Shown piece by piece: positions 1 to 8,284 of a stretch of DNA of 64,000 nucleotides. This DNA is from Actinophytocola xinjiangensis (GTDB lineage: Bacteria > Actinomycetota > Actinomycetes > Mycobacteriales > Pseudonocardiaceae): contig NZ_MSIF01000008.1 in the NCBI RefSeq assembly GCF_001921215.1, forward strand, positions 186,001 to 250,000, read 5' to 3'. Position 1 is the first letter of the stretch, and every line of letters begins with the position of its first letter. Below the pieces are notes generated by a model, which did not search any database, was not told the DNA's origin, and worked only from the letters and a program-made list of their open reading frames with translations. The translations under genes were made by a program, and so were the position numbers.

Positions 1-623
1 TGGTGTGGGACTTCCGGTTGCGCCGGGTGGCGTCGATCAACGCCTCCGGCCACAAGTTCGGCCTGACCTATCCCGGTGTCGGCTGGATCATCTGGCAGAA
101 CCCGGACTTCCTGCCCAAGGACCTGGTCTTCGACTGCGGGCTGCTCGGCGGCAGCGTGCCGACGTTCACGCTGAACTTCTCCCGCTCCGGGGCGCCGGTG
201 GTCGCCCAGTACTACAACTTCCTGCGGCTGGGGTTCGAGGGCTACCGGGCGGTGCAGCAGGAGTGCCGCGACGTGGCGTCGTTCCTCGGCGAGGGCGTCG
301 CCCAGATCCCCGGGCTGGAGGTCATCACCGACGGGTCGGACCTGCCGGTGGTGACCTTCCGGGTCCGCGCCGACGAGGACCGGATGACGGTGTTCGATCT
401 CAGCGACCGGTTGCGCCGCTACGGCTGGGAGGTCCCCGCCTACCACCTGGCACCGGCACTGGAACACATCGCGGTGATCAGGATGGTGGTGCGCAACGGT
501 TTCAGCCGCGACGTGGCGGAGATGTTGCTCGATGACCTGCGCACCGAGGCGCAGACCCTGCTCGGTGGTTCGGCGCTGCCGGCCAGGACGGCGCACGCCA
601 CCCGCTCCACGGTCACCCACTGA
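1..623 (+). CDS. gadB: Glutamate decarboxylase, C-terminal part (5' end outside window)
   Basis: PLP-dependent group II decarboxylase that converts glutamate to GABA and CO2 in the cytoplasm. Only the last ~207 residues are present; the frame is already open at base 3, so the gene begins upstream of the window. The fragment contains the PLP-lysine motif SINASGHKFG near its start, followed by the conserved run GWIIWQNPDFLP and the small C-terminal domain (GWEVPAYHLAP). Loss of about the first 250 residues is due to the window edge, not to decay. Its stop overlaps the start of the P450 gene (TGATG), so the two are probably translated together. The GAD identity is strong; a related glutamate/aspartate decarboxylase cannot be wholly excluded without the N-terminal half. 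Confidence 0.9.
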   Translation, partial: VWDFRLRRVASINASGHKFGLTYPGVGWIIWQNPDFLPKDLVFDCGLLGGSVPTFTLNFSRSGAPVVAQYYNFLRLGFEGYRAVQQECRDVASFLGEGVAQIPGLEVITDGSDLPVVTFRVRADEDRMTVFDLSDRLRRYGWEVPAYHLAPALEHIAVIRMVVRNGFSRDVAEMLLDDLRTEAQTLLGGSALPARTAHATRSTVTH

Positions 624-1750
624 TGTCGGCCGTGGACTCGGTGGTGGACGTGGCGGACCTCGAGTCCGATCCGGACGGTGTCTACGCGCGCCTGCGCCGC
701 GACGATCCGGTCGCCCGGGTGCCGTCACTGGACCTGTGGCTCGTCACCCGGTGGGCCGACGTTCGGCGCGTACTGTCCAGTCCGGACTCGTTCGCCACCG
801 CGTACCCGTCGACGGTCGCCCAGATCTGTGGCCAGGACACGATGTTGGCCACCGAAGGCGACCGGCATGCCGAGCTGCGCGCCGCACTGGACGACCACTT
901 CTCCCCCGAAATGGTCCCCGCCCTGGTCGAGACGACCGGGGCGATCGCCGCCGAGCACGCCGCCGCGCTGTCCGGTCGCGACGGTGCGGAGCTGATGACG
1001 GAGTACTTCCGGCCGGTCCTCGGCTCGGCTCTCGGCCGCTTCCTCGGGTTGGGCGATCTCGACCCGGCCACCCTCCTGCACTGGTCCGAGGACCTGCTCG
1101 ACGGGTTCGACAACCCGACGGGCGACCCGGACCGGCGCCGGCGCGCCGAGGCCACCGCGCGGGAGGTGGCCTCGGCGCTGCGCCCGCTGGTCGACCACCC
1201 GAACGGGCCGCTGTCGGTCCTGGTCCGCCGCTCCCCCACGGACCTCCTGCCGACCCTGGTGAACATCGTCAGCGCCCTGGCCGAACCGGTCACGGCGGCC
1301 GGATCGACCCTCCTGGAACTGCTGCGCCACCCCGACCAGCTACGCGCCGTCCACACCAACCCGAACCGCCTCCGCGACGCGGTTCGGGAAGGCCTGCGCC
1401 TGCGCCCACCGGTGGCCACCCTCGGCCGAGTCACCACCCGCCCGGTCACCCTGGCCGGCCGCGACCTCCCCGAAGGCGCGGTGATCGCCGCCGCCGTGGC
1501 CTCGGCCAACCGCGACGAGGACATCTACGACAACGCCAACCACTTCGACATCGACCGCCCGGCGCTGCCCAACACGGGCCTGGGCTACGGCCGCCACCGC
1601 TGCCTGGCGGCCGCGGTCCTCCCGGCGGTCATCGCCACCACCCTGCGCGCGCTCCTGACCCGGGTCGGCCCCCCGCTCCTGACCGACGACGCCCGCCCCT
1701 ACGGCTGGAAGGTCCGCAAACTGGACACCCTGAAGGTCCGCCTGACCTGA
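623..1750 (+). CDS. Cytochrome P450 with atypical I-helix
   Basis: 375-residue soluble bacterial P450. The K-helix ExxR is present (REGLRLRPPV), as is the heme-cysteine loop (GLGYGRHRCLAA), although the usual Phe at the start of that loop is Leu. The I-helix region reads ALAEPVTAAGSTLL where class I P450s normally have AGxET/DT, so the acid-threonine pair used for oxygen activation is altered. The protein is also slightly short for the family (usually about 400). The start ATG overlaps the stop of the glutamate decarboxylase gene, implying translational coupling. No ferredoxin or ferredoxin reductase lies beside it. The substrate is unknown; the coupling suggests a function linked to GABA or amine metabolism, but that is inference. 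Confidence 0.88.
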   Translation: MSAVDSVVDVADLESDPDGVYARLRRDDPVARVPSLDLWLVTRWADVRRVLSSPDSFATAYPSTVAQICGQDTMLATEGDRHAELRAALDDHFSPEMVPALVETTGAIAAEHAAALSGRDGAELMTEYFRPVLGSALGRFLGLGDLDPATLLHWSEDLLDGFDNPTGDPDRRRRAEATAREVASALRPLVDHPNGPLSVLVRRSPTDLLPTLVNIVSALAEPVTAAGSTLLELLRHPDQLRAVHTNPNRLRDAVREGLRLRPPVATLGRVTTRPVTLAGRDLPEGAVIAAAVASANRDEDIYDNANHFDIDRPALPNTGLGYGRHRCLAAAVLPAVIATTLRALLTRVGPPLLTDDARPYGWKVRKLDTLKVRLT

Positions 1751-1767
1751 ACTGGTGCCGTGCCAGC

Positions 1768-1786
1768 CCTGACCGGCCAGGTCAGG
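1768..1786 (+). terminator. Hairpin after the P450 gene
   Basis: Perfect 7-bp stem CCTGACC / GGTCAGG with a 5-nt loop, 18 nt past the P450 stop. There is no U-tract, as is usual in high-GC actinobacteria. The remaining sequence up to the SDR gene end at 2022 shows no gene; it contains one TGTGGACAA motif at 1920-1928. Confidence 0.5.
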
Positions 1787-2021
1787 AACCTTCGCGCACG
1801 GCTCAGAGGAGGTCGATCACCAGCATTCCCGGCCCATAACAAACCCCACCCGCTCCGGGGGCACCCCTCAGCGCCATTCTATCCGGGAAACGGAGGGCGG
1901 ACGCCGGTGGCGGCGGGGCTGTGGACAAGTAGGGGTGCGGTTGGAAGATCGACGGGCCGATCCGGACCAGAGTTGGTCGGCTTCGGGACAAGCCCGCCGG
2001 TCGTTGTTCGGCGCCGGGACG

Positions 2022-2867
2022 TCAGGGCGTCTCGTCGAGGCTCACCGAGCGGCTCAGCTTCTCCCAGCGGGCGAGGTCTGTGCGGAGGAGTTCGTGGTGG
2101 GCGGCGATGGTGTCGACCGCGTCGTCGCCCAGGGCGAGGCGCAGTGGCGGGTCCGGGCTGGCGAGTACGTCCAGTACCGCCCGCGCTGCCTTGCGCGGGT
2201 CGCCGGGTTGGGTGCCGTCCATGGTGTCGACGGCTGCTCGGGTGGCGCCGGTCGACAGCTCGTAGGCGGGGATGGTTCGTGACCGGTGCATGCGCCGGCC
2301 GCCGAACTCGGTGCGCAGTGCGCCGGGTTCGACGATCAGGACCTGGACGCCGAACGGGGCGAGCTCTGCCGCGAGCGCCTCGGACAGGCCCTCGAGCGCG
2401 TGCTTGGCCGCGCAGTACGCGCCGAAGCCTGGCATGCTCAGTTGTCCGCCCATCGAGCTGACCTGGACTATCGCACCGCTGCCTTGGGCGCGCAGGTGCG
2501 GCAGTACCGCCTTGGTGACGGCCACGGCGCCGAAGAACATCACGTCCAGCAGGGCCCTCAGCTCGATCAGGTCGAGTTCTTCGACCGCGCCCACGCTGCC
2601 GTGGCCGGCGTTGTTCACCACCACGTCGATCCGGCCGAACTCGGCGAGGGTGGCGGCCACGGCGGCGTCGATCTGCTCCTGGTCGGTGACGTCGAGGGCG
2701 GCGGTTCGGATTCGGTCGCCGGACAGGGCGGTCAGGGTGGCTGGGTGGCGGGCGGTGGCCATCACGCGGTCGCCGGCGGCCAGCGCGGCTGACGCCAGCT
2801 CCCGGCCGAAGCCCGTCGAGCACCCGGTGATCAACCACACCCGGTCGGTGCCGGTGGTCGTTCGCAT
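2022..2867 (-). CDS. Short-chain dehydrogenase/reductase (classical SDR)
   Basis: 281-residue NAD(P)-dependent oxidoreductase. It has the Rossmann glycine motif TGCSTGFG near the N-terminus, the NNAG motif, and the catalytic Ser with YCAAK (Tyr and Lys of the SDR active site). The TGCSTGFGRELA variant is typical of SDRs annotated as oxidoreductases in LysR/SDR pairs. The ATG at 2867 is chosen over an 18-codon upstream extension because the extension would run across the intergenic region shared with the divergent LysR gene and has no family similarity. It is divergent from that LysR gene, which is probably its regulator. The substrate is not predictable from sequence. Confidence 0.88.
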   Translation of the reverse strand: MRTTTGTDRVWLITGCSTGFGRELASAALAAGDRVMATARHPATLTALSGDRIRTAALDVTDQEQIDAAVAATLAEFGRIDVVVNNAGHGSVGAVEELDLIELRALLDVMFFGAVAVTKAVLPHLRAQGSGAIVQVSSMGGQLSMPGFGAYCAAKHALEGLSEALAAELAPFGVQVLIVEPGALRTEFGGRRMHRSRTIPAYELSTGATRAAVDTMDGTQPGDPRKAARAVLDVLASPDPPLRLALGDDAVDTIAAHHELLRTDLARWEKLSRSVSLDETP

Positions 2868-2938
2868 GGGGTCAGCCTTGCCGAGGTGGGCGGGGGCTGG
2901 CCAACACACGTTGCCGCCCACGGTTACAGTCCACGGCT
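2868..2938. promoter_or_regulatory. Divergent promoter region between SDR and LysR genes
   Basis: A 71-bp gap between divergent genes. It holds an inverted repeat CAAC-acac-GTTG inside GGCCAACACACGTTGCCG (about 2899-2916), a plausible LysR site. A TACAGT hexamer at 2925-2930 lies 8 nt before the LysR GTG, compatible with a leaderless transcript. Assignment to LysR rests on position only. Confidence 0.4.
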
Positions 2939-3841
2939 GTGAGCATGGAGTTGCGGCAGCTGCGGTACTTCGTCGCCGTCGCCGAGTGGCTCGGGTTCGG
3001 GCGGGCGGCCAGGGAGCTGCACCTGGCCCAGCAGTCGTTGTCCCAGCAGATCGCGGCGCTGGAGCGCGGGTTGGGGGTGCGACTGTTCGATCGGGACACC
3101 CGGGGGACCCGGCTGACCGACGCCGGGCGGTTGTTCCTGCCGAGGGCGCGTGCGGTCCTCGACGCCGCGGACGGCGCGGCTCTGGTCGCGCGGCGGGCCG
3201 GGCGCGGGGAGATCGGCCGGCTCGATCTCGCGTTTCTGGCCTCCACGGCCAACTACATGCTGCCGCCGGTCGTACGGGCGTTGCGCGACCGGTTCCCCGA
3301 CCTCGAACTCACCACCCACAGTGGACAGATCGACGAACTCGTCACCGGACTGCGCGACGGGCGCTTCCACGCCGCGTTCACCCGCCCGCCGCTGGTCGAC
3401 GACCTGGCCACCCGCGTTCTGGCCACCGAACCGGTCTGCGCGGTCCTGCCGGAGACCCACCCGCTCGCCACCCGCACGACACTGCGCCTGGCCGAGCTGT
3501 CCGGCGAGGACTGGGTGCTCACCCCGCGAACGTCCTGGCCGCCCTGGCACGACAAGTACGACCGGGACTTCGCCGGCGCCGGCTTCACGCCGAGGGTCGT
3601 CCAGCGCGCCGCCGGGGTGTCGAACCTGCTCGGTCTGGTCGCCGCCGGGGTCGGCGTGACCAGGCTCGCCCGCTCGGCCAGCAGCATCCGCCGCACCGGC
3701 GTGGTGTTCGTCCCGCTGGCCGACGACCGCGCGCGGACCGTCGTCGCGTGGCGCGCCGGTGACGACGGTCCGGTGCTGCGCAACCTCCTCGACGTGGCCG
3801 ACGACCTCGCGGCGACCGCCGACCTCACCCGGTGGGGCTGA
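2939..3841 (+). CDS. LysR-family transcriptional regulator
   Basis: 300-residue DNA-binding regulator. The N-terminal winged helix-turn-helix (MELRQLRYFVAVAEWLGFGRAARELHLAQQSLSQQI) is followed by a LysR substrate-binding domain from about residue 90. Start is GTG 2939, or ATG 2945 two codons later; the latter gives the canonical MELRQLRYF beginning. The former has a TACAGT -10-like hexamer only 8 nt upstream and no Shine-Dalgarno sequence, which fits leaderless initiation. It is divergent from the SDR gene and ends one base before the convergent fucosidase gene stops. LysR regulators usually control the divergent neighbour in response to a small ligand. Confidence 0.92.
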   Translation: MSMELRQLRYFVAVAEWLGFGRAARELHLAQQSLSQQIAALERGLGVRLFDRDTRGTRLTDAGRLFLPRARAVLDAADGAALVARRAGRGEIGRLDLAFLASTANYMLPPVVRALRDRFPDLELTTHSGQIDELVTGLRDGRFHAAFTRPPLVDDLATRVLATEPVCAVLPETHPLATRTTLRLAELSGEDWVLTPRTSWPPWHDKYDRDFAGAGFTPRVVQRAAGVSNLLGLVAAGVGVTRLARSASSIRRTGVVFVPLADDRARTVVAWRAGDDGPVLRNLLDVADDLAATADLTRWG

Positions 3842-3842
3842 C

Positions 3843-6317
3843 TCACGTCGCGGCGCGCACCACGACCTCGGTGAGCGAGAGCGGGTTGGTCGCCGACTCC
3901 AACTGGACCCGGACGTAGCGGCCGGTGGCGCCGTCGAGGTCGACGACGGTCGGCCGCCCGGCGGTGCCCGGCTGGTGGATCGCGGTGGCGCCGGGGGTGG
4001 CGAGGGCCTCGGTCAACGAGTCGGTGGTGATCGGGGTGGGCGAGACGATCAGCCAGTAGTCGGCGAGCCGCTCGGTGCAGCAGTCGGTGCGGTTCCAGAT
4101 CTCCACCGTGTCCACCGGGTACTGCCCGGCGAGGTCGACCTGCCACCACGCCTGGTGGGACGGTTCGGCGGTGTGCGACGAGGACTGGTCGACCAGGTAG
4201 TCGCCGGCGGTGTTGCCGTCCACCGCCCGTTGCGGCACCCCGTCCCACGCGGTGCTGATCTGGCTGGCCGGTTTGCCGGCGGCGACGTTGGGCGCCACGA
4301 CCTCGGTCAGCGCGCTCGCCGTCACGGGCCGGCCGTCGCCGGTCAACGCGGCGGTGAGGGCGACCGGGCCGAGGTCCGCGCCGGCGGGCACGGTGACCGG
4401 GATCCGCGCGGTGCTCGACTGTCCGGGGGCGAGGTCGGCGAACGCCACGGCCTGCCCGGTGGTCCAGCCGGCCGGGGCGCGCACGCCGATCGTGCCGGTG
4501 ACCGGCGTGCGCGAGGTGTTGGTCACGTGCACCGCGAGGGCGGTGGTGGCACCGGTTTCCAGCTGGGCGGGGGCCTGGACCCAGCCGGCCACCCGGTCGG
4601 CGCGGGCGACCAGCAGCGCGCCGGTGCTCAGCCCGAGGGCCTGGCCCTGGTGGGCCGGGTCGGCCAGGGTGATCGTGACCGGGGTGACCTGGTTGGCCGG
4701 CACGGTGAACGGGCCGACGGTCCCGCCGGTCAGCTCGGCGCCGGTGACGATTCGGTGCCGGCCGCCGACCTCGACGCGGTAGCGGGTGGCCGGATCGGTG
4801 GCGGTGCCGGTCGCGGCGACCACGACCCGCCCGCCCCGGTCGCTGAGCAGGTGGCCGGTCTGGCGCACGACGGTGCGCCGCGTGCTGGGGTAGCTGCCGG
4901 TGTCGGCGTAGCTGTAGCCCTGTTCGAGTTCGGCCAGCGGCCAGGCGTCGCTGCCGCGCGCCGTGCCGGCGGGGATGACCCGCAGCTCACCGCCCAGCGA
5001 CACCCGCAGCACCGGCAGGACCGGGTCGTGCGGCCGGTCGGGCAGGTCGATCACCAGGTCGTCGCCGGACCTCCGCCAGTCGAGCGCGCCCCGGCGCCCG
5101 TCCTCGGTGACGCCCCGCACGCGGGTCGCGAGGCCGGGCAGGACCAGCTCGCCGGACTCCGGCCACTCGGTGACGTGCAGGAACAGGTCGGTGCCGTTGA
5201 CCGTGACCTCGCCCCACGGCTGCCCGCCGAAGCGGGTGGCCGACGCGCCGAGCACGGCGCCGGGGTGACGGCCCAGCCAGTCGCCGATGCCGCGCAGCAC
5301 GTCGGCCTCGAACTCCACGACCGAGCCGTCGCCGCGCGGGCCGATGTTGAGCAGGTAGTTGCCGCCCCGGGCGCGGACGCTGGTCAGGCCGACGACGAGG
5401 TCGCGGATCTTGCCGGGCAGGTCGTCGCGGACCTGCCAGCTGCGGTAGCCCCAGGTCTCGTGGTAGACCGAGGCCGGTGTCTGCCAGGTGCCCTCCAGCG
5501 GCACGGAGGGAATCTCGTTGTCCCCCAACGTGCGGAAGTCACCGGCGTTGTTCCACACGCGACTGTTGACGGCCGCGCGCGGCTGGAGCTCGCGGACGAT
5601 GTCGACGAACTTCTCGCTCTGCGCCACGGTCGGCGACGACATGTCGAACCAGACCTCGGAGATCGGGCCGTAGTTGGTCATCAGCTCGCGCAGCTGGCCC
5701 TCGATGACCGGTTCCATCGACGGCGGGATCGGGTTGTTGTTGCCGCCGTCGAACTCGTGGCCCTGGTGCCAGTCGACGAGGGAGAAGTAGAAGCCGAAGC
5801 CCAGGCCCTGCCGGCGGCACTCGTCGGCGAGGCGTTTGAGCGGGTCGCGGCCGTAGGCGGTGGCGTCGACGACGTCGTAGTCGGTGGTGGCGGTGTCGAA
5901 CATGGAGAAGCCGTCGTGGTGCTTGCTGGTGATCACGACGTAGCGCATGCCGGCGCGTTTGGCGAGGCCGCAGATCGCGGCGGGGTCGAACCGGTCGGGT
6001 TGGAACCGGCTGGCCACCTCGCGGTAGTCGGCCTCGTCGATGTTGGCCCACATCTGGATCTGCTCGCTGTAACCGCTGGTCACCGGCTTGTCCTGCCAGA
6101 CGCCGCCGAGTTCGGAGTAGATGCCCCAGTGGATGAACATGCCGAACTGGAGGCGCTGCCAGGCGGCCAGGTCGGGGTCGGCGCTGAGTTCGACGGTGCC
6201 GGGGACGCCGCGAACCCGCTTGCCGGGGGGTTCGGTCGAGCCGGTCGCGGATGCCGGTGCGGCGAGGGTGGACAACACCATCAGGAAGGTGAGCAGGGCA
6301 CCGATCCGTGCGCGCAT
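3843..6317 (-). CDS. Secreted alpha-L-fucosidase (GH29) with C-terminal discoidin domain
   Basis: About 824-residue exported glycoside hydrolase that releases fucose from glycans. A Sec signal peptide (MRARIGALLTFLMVLSTLAAPASA) is followed by the GH29 barrel, with the family motifs FGMFIHWGIYSELGGVW and SEVWFD, whose Asp is the expected nucleophile. After the catalytic and beta domains come an NPCBM/Ig-like stretch and a C-terminal F5/8-type discoidin carbohydrate-binding module (about the last 140 residues). The ATG at 6317 has GAGAGG 8 nt upstream; a GTG at 6326 would overlap that ribosome site. Tail-to-tail with LysR. It implies use of host or plant fucosylated glycans. Confidence 0.92.
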   Translation of the reverse strand: MRARIGALLTFLMVLSTLAAPASATGSTEPPGKRVRGVPGTVELSADPDLAAWQRLQFGMFIHWGIYSELGGVWQDKPVTSGYSEQIQMWANIDEADYREVASRFQPDRFDPAAICGLAKRAGMRYVVITSKHHDGFSMFDTATTDYDVVDATAYGRDPLKRLADECRRQGLGFGFYFSLVDWHQGHEFDGGNNNPIPPSMEPVIEGQLRELMTNYGPISEVWFDMSSPTVAQSEKFVDIVRELQPRAAVNSRVWNNAGDFRTLGDNEIPSVPLEGTWQTPASVYHETWGYRSWQVRDDLPGKIRDLVVGLTSVRARGGNYLLNIGPRGDGSVVEFEADVLRGIGDWLGRHPGAVLGASATRFGGQPWGEVTVNGTDLFLHVTEWPESGELVLPGLATRVRGVTEDGRRGALDWRRSGDDLVIDLPDRPHDPVLPVLRVSLGGELRVIPAGTARGSDAWPLAELEQGYSYADTGSYPSTRRTVVRQTGHLLSDRGGRVVVAATGTATDPATRYRVEVGGRHRIVTGAELTGGTVGPFTVPANQVTPVTITLADPAHQGQALGLSTGALLVARADRVAGWVQAPAQLETGATTALAVHVTNTSRTPVTGTIGVRAPAGWTTGQAVAFADLAPGQSSTARIPVTVPAGADLGPVALTAALTGDGRPVTASALTEVVAPNVAAGKPASQISTAWDGVPQRAVDGNTAGDYLVDQSSSHTAEPSHQAWWQVDLAGQYPVDTVEIWNRTDCCTERLADYWLIVSPTPITTDSLTEALATPGATAIHQPGTAGRPTVVDLDGATGRYVRVQLESATNPLSLTEVVVRAAT

Positions 6318-6441
6318 CGCCAGCACCTCTCATCGTCGAGCGATCAGACCTCCGATCAAAGCAGGCGAACCTGGGTCAGACAAGCACCAGTTGCAGGAAG
6401 TTGTGGTTAAACGTCGGATCATTTGTCGCCGGCCGCAGGCC

Positions 6442-7461
6442 CTATCGGGAGAAGTACTCAGCCAGCGCGGCGAAGGCAGCCTTGGGTTCCCACGGCATGT
6501 CCGGATAGGTCTCGCCGAGCGCGCCGTCGAGAACCTTCACCACTCCCAGACTGGCCAGATCCAGGTCACGGCGCGGTTCGTCCGGCCGGTGCGGGAAGTT
6601 GTACAGGGCGAACAGGTAGACGAAGACACTGTCGACCCCCTCGGAGTCGAAGATCTCCAGAAGGTCACGAAGATAGTCGGCCTGCCCGTCCTCGTCCCGC
6701 TCGTAGTCCCCGATCAGCGCGACCGGCTCCCCCGCGTCGTCGTACTCGACGATCTCCATACTGCGCGGCGCGACCTCGGGGGCGCCGCGCCAGGTGGCGG
6801 TCCCGAACCCGGTGATGGCCACCGGTTTCCCCTGTCCGACCAGCGTCCGCACGCCCTCCCGGAACTGCCCCGCGACCTCCGCCGACCGGATGAGTTCGAC
6901 CGAGAGGTAGTCGAAGGGGGTCCAGTCGACCCGTTCCAGCGGGACGCAGGCATAGGTGAGCTTTCCTCGGAAGTGCTCCCGAACCGTGGCGATGGCGTCG
7001 GCGAGAAAGGCATTGAGCCGGGCGCTGGCGTCGGCGACGCGTTCCCCGAGCTTCTCAGGCTGGCCGAGCAGATGGTCCAGCCGTGCCGTGATGTCGTCGC
7101 CCGGCAGGAATCCCCTGGCCATCAGCGTCAGTTCCACGCCGGTGACGAACACGACCTCGCCGCCGGCCTGCCGGACGCGTTCCGCCCGGCGCGCGCAGTC
7201 GGCGAACAGCGCCACCATCTCCGCCGGCGCCAGATCCAGCGGGTAGGGCGAGAACCACACCTCCAGGCCGAGCTCGACCGCGGCACGAGCGGCGAGTTCC
7301 AGCCGATCGGGGTCGCCGCCGACGATGTGCACGGCGTCGCAGTGCAGGTCGTCGCGGATGATCTCCAGCTCCCGCCGGACGAGGGTCGGGGTGAACAGGT
7401 CACGTGAGTTCTGGCCGTGGCGGACGAAGCCGGTGTCGTAGGCGATCCCGTTGGTGCGCAT
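6442..7461 (-). CDS. TIM-barrel-like hypothetical protein, divergent from TetR
   Basis: 339-residue cytoplasmic protein without a signal peptide. Alternating strands and helices (GIAYDTGF, CDAVHIVGGD, LEVWFSPYPLD, GEVVFVTGVELTLM, LTYACVPLERVDW, KPVAITGFGT, VALIGDY, DSVFVYLFALYNF) read like a glycoside-hydrolase-type (beta/alpha)8 barrel, with acidic residues at strand ends (GVELT, ITGFG). Relatives in actinomycetes are often labelled 'abortive infection protein', a label not supported by anything visible here. ATG 7461 was chosen because a TATGGT hexamer ends 7 nt upstream and the TetR-type operator ends just beyond it; an in-frame ATG at 7473 falls inside the operator. The catalytic function is unknown. 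Confidence 0.75.
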   Translation of the reverse strand: MRTNGIAYDTGFVRHGQNSRDLFTPTLVRRELEIIRDDLHCDAVHIVGGDPDRLELAARAAVELGLEVWFSPYPLDLAPAEMVALFADCARRAERVRQAGGEVVFVTGVELTLMARGFLPGDDITARLDHLLGQPEKLGERVADASARLNAFLADAIATVREHFRGKLTYACVPLERVDWTPFDYLSVELIRSAEVAGQFREGVRTLVGQGKPVAITGFGTATWRGAPEVAPRSMEIVEYDDAGEPVALIGDYERDEDGQADYLRDLLEIFDSEGVDSVFVYLFALYNFPHRPDEPRRDLDLASLGVVKVLDGALGETYPDMPWEPKAAFAALAEYFSR

Positions 7462-7472
7462 GCCGGCGACCA

Positions 7473-7510
7473 TAACATGCGTGCACGCAAGTTTGCGCAC
7501 ACGCATGTTA
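7473..7510. promoter_or_regulatory. TetR-type operator (18-bp arms, 2-bp centre)
   Basis: Left arm TAACATGCGTGCACGCAA (7473-7490) and right arm 7493-7510 are reverse complements at 16 of 18 positions, separated by GT. The palindrome fills most of the 59-bp gap between the divergent TIM-barrel gene and the TetR gene. -10-like hexamers sit at both edges (TATGGT on the minus strand, rc of 7469-7474; TAGAGT on the plus strand, 7509-7514). Binding would therefore block both promoters. Confidence 0.85.
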
Positions 7511-7520
7511 GAGTCCGGGG

Positions 7521-8108
7521 ATGACGGGACTGCGCGAACGGAAGAAGCAGGCGACGCGGGTGGCGTTGCGGGAGGCGGCCCTGCGGCTCGCACTGGAGCG
7601 CGGGGTGGACAACGTTCGGGTGGACGACATCGCCGCGGCCGCCGGGGTTTCGCCGCGGACGTACAACAACTACTTCTCGAGTCGCGAGGAGGCGATCGTC
7701 GCCGGGGTGACGGCAGAGCGGGAGGCTCGGGTGGCCGAGATCGTCGCCCGCCGAGCGGGCGAGGTTGGCCTGGCGGAGGCCGTGGTCGAGGCGGTTGTCG
7801 GCGTGTACACGGGTGATTCCCGGCCGGAGGTGCTGTCGCTGATCACCGGGTCGCTGCGGGAGGGGTTCGTGGCGTCGGCCGGCGGGATCGAAGGGGGACT
7901 GGCCAGGGTTGTCGGGGAGCGGGTCGGGGACGCCCGGGTGGGGCGGGTGTTGGCGGCGGGGGTCGTGGGAGCCGTTCGGGTCGCGCTCGATGAGTGGGTC
8001 GAGGTTCGGGGCGGGGGGTTGGTTGTGGTGTCCGGGTCGCTGGAGGGGTTGATTCGGAGGGCTGTCGGGGTGCTGGTTCCCGCCCTGGAGGCCGCCGAGG
8101 CGGGTTAG
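7521..8108 (+). CDS. TetR/AcrR-family transcriptional repressor
   Basis: 195-residue regulator. The N-terminal HTH domain reads TRVALREAALRLALERG, then VDDIAAAAGVSPRTYNNYFSSREEAI, the TetR recognition helix and signature. A ligand-binding helical domain follows. The ATG at 7521 follows a TAGAGT hexamer by 6 nt and lacks a Shine-Dalgarno sequence, so it is probably leaderless. It almost certainly binds the palindrome at 7473-7510, controlling itself and the divergent TIM-barrel gene. A role over the downstream MFS exporter is possible, but that gene has its own different operator-like sites. Confidence 0.92.
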   Translation: MTGLRERKKQATRVALREAALRLALERGVDNVRVDDIAAAAGVSPRTYNNYFSSREEAIVAGVTAEREARVAEIVARRAGEVGLAEAVVEAVVGVYTGDSRPEVLSLITGSLREGFVASAGGIEGGLARVVGERVGDARVGRVLAAGVVGAVRVALDEWVEVRGGGLVVVSGSLEGLIRRAVGVLVPALEAAEAG

Positions 8109-8173
8109 TTGTTGCGCCGCCCACAAGATCCATCGTCAGGACCGAACGACAATCCCGCGCTGACATCCGTCCG

Positions 8174-8190
8174 CATACCCCCATAGGGTA
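8174..8190. promoter_or_regulatory. CsoR/RcnR-type operator candidate 1
   Basis: Contains the perfect half-site pair TACCC-N5-GGGTA (8176-8190). This pattern is typical of sites bound by CsoR-family repressors that sense copper, persulfide or formaldehyde. It lies about 95 bp upstream of the MFS start. No CsoR gene is in the window. Confidence 0.5.
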
Positions 8191-8259
8191 GCGAGACGCA
8201 CATCACCCCCGGCAGGGTTGGTGGGTGCCAGTTGCCGGTGTAGCGTCCCGATACGTTGA

Positions 8260-8274
8260 TACCCCCTACCGGTA
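8260..8274. promoter_or_regulatory. CsoR/RcnR-type operator candidate 2, overlapping the MFS promoter
   Basis: TACCCCCTACCGGTA, a near-perfect version of the same 5-5-5 pattern. It runs directly into TATAGAGT (8273-8280), a likely -10 region, 4-6 nt before the MFS ATG. Repressor binding here would occlude the promoter. Confidence 0.5.
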
Positions 8275-8284
8275 TAGAGTAGCG

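Noticed and set aside
3759-6410. Plus-strand open frame of 883 codons
   Set aside because: Antisense shadow of the GH29 fucosidase, whose motifs, signal peptide and discoidin domain are clear.
6442-7461. Abortive-infection (phage defence) function for the TIM-barrel-like protein
   Set aside because: The family is sometimes given that name, but no Abi domain or defence-island context is visible.
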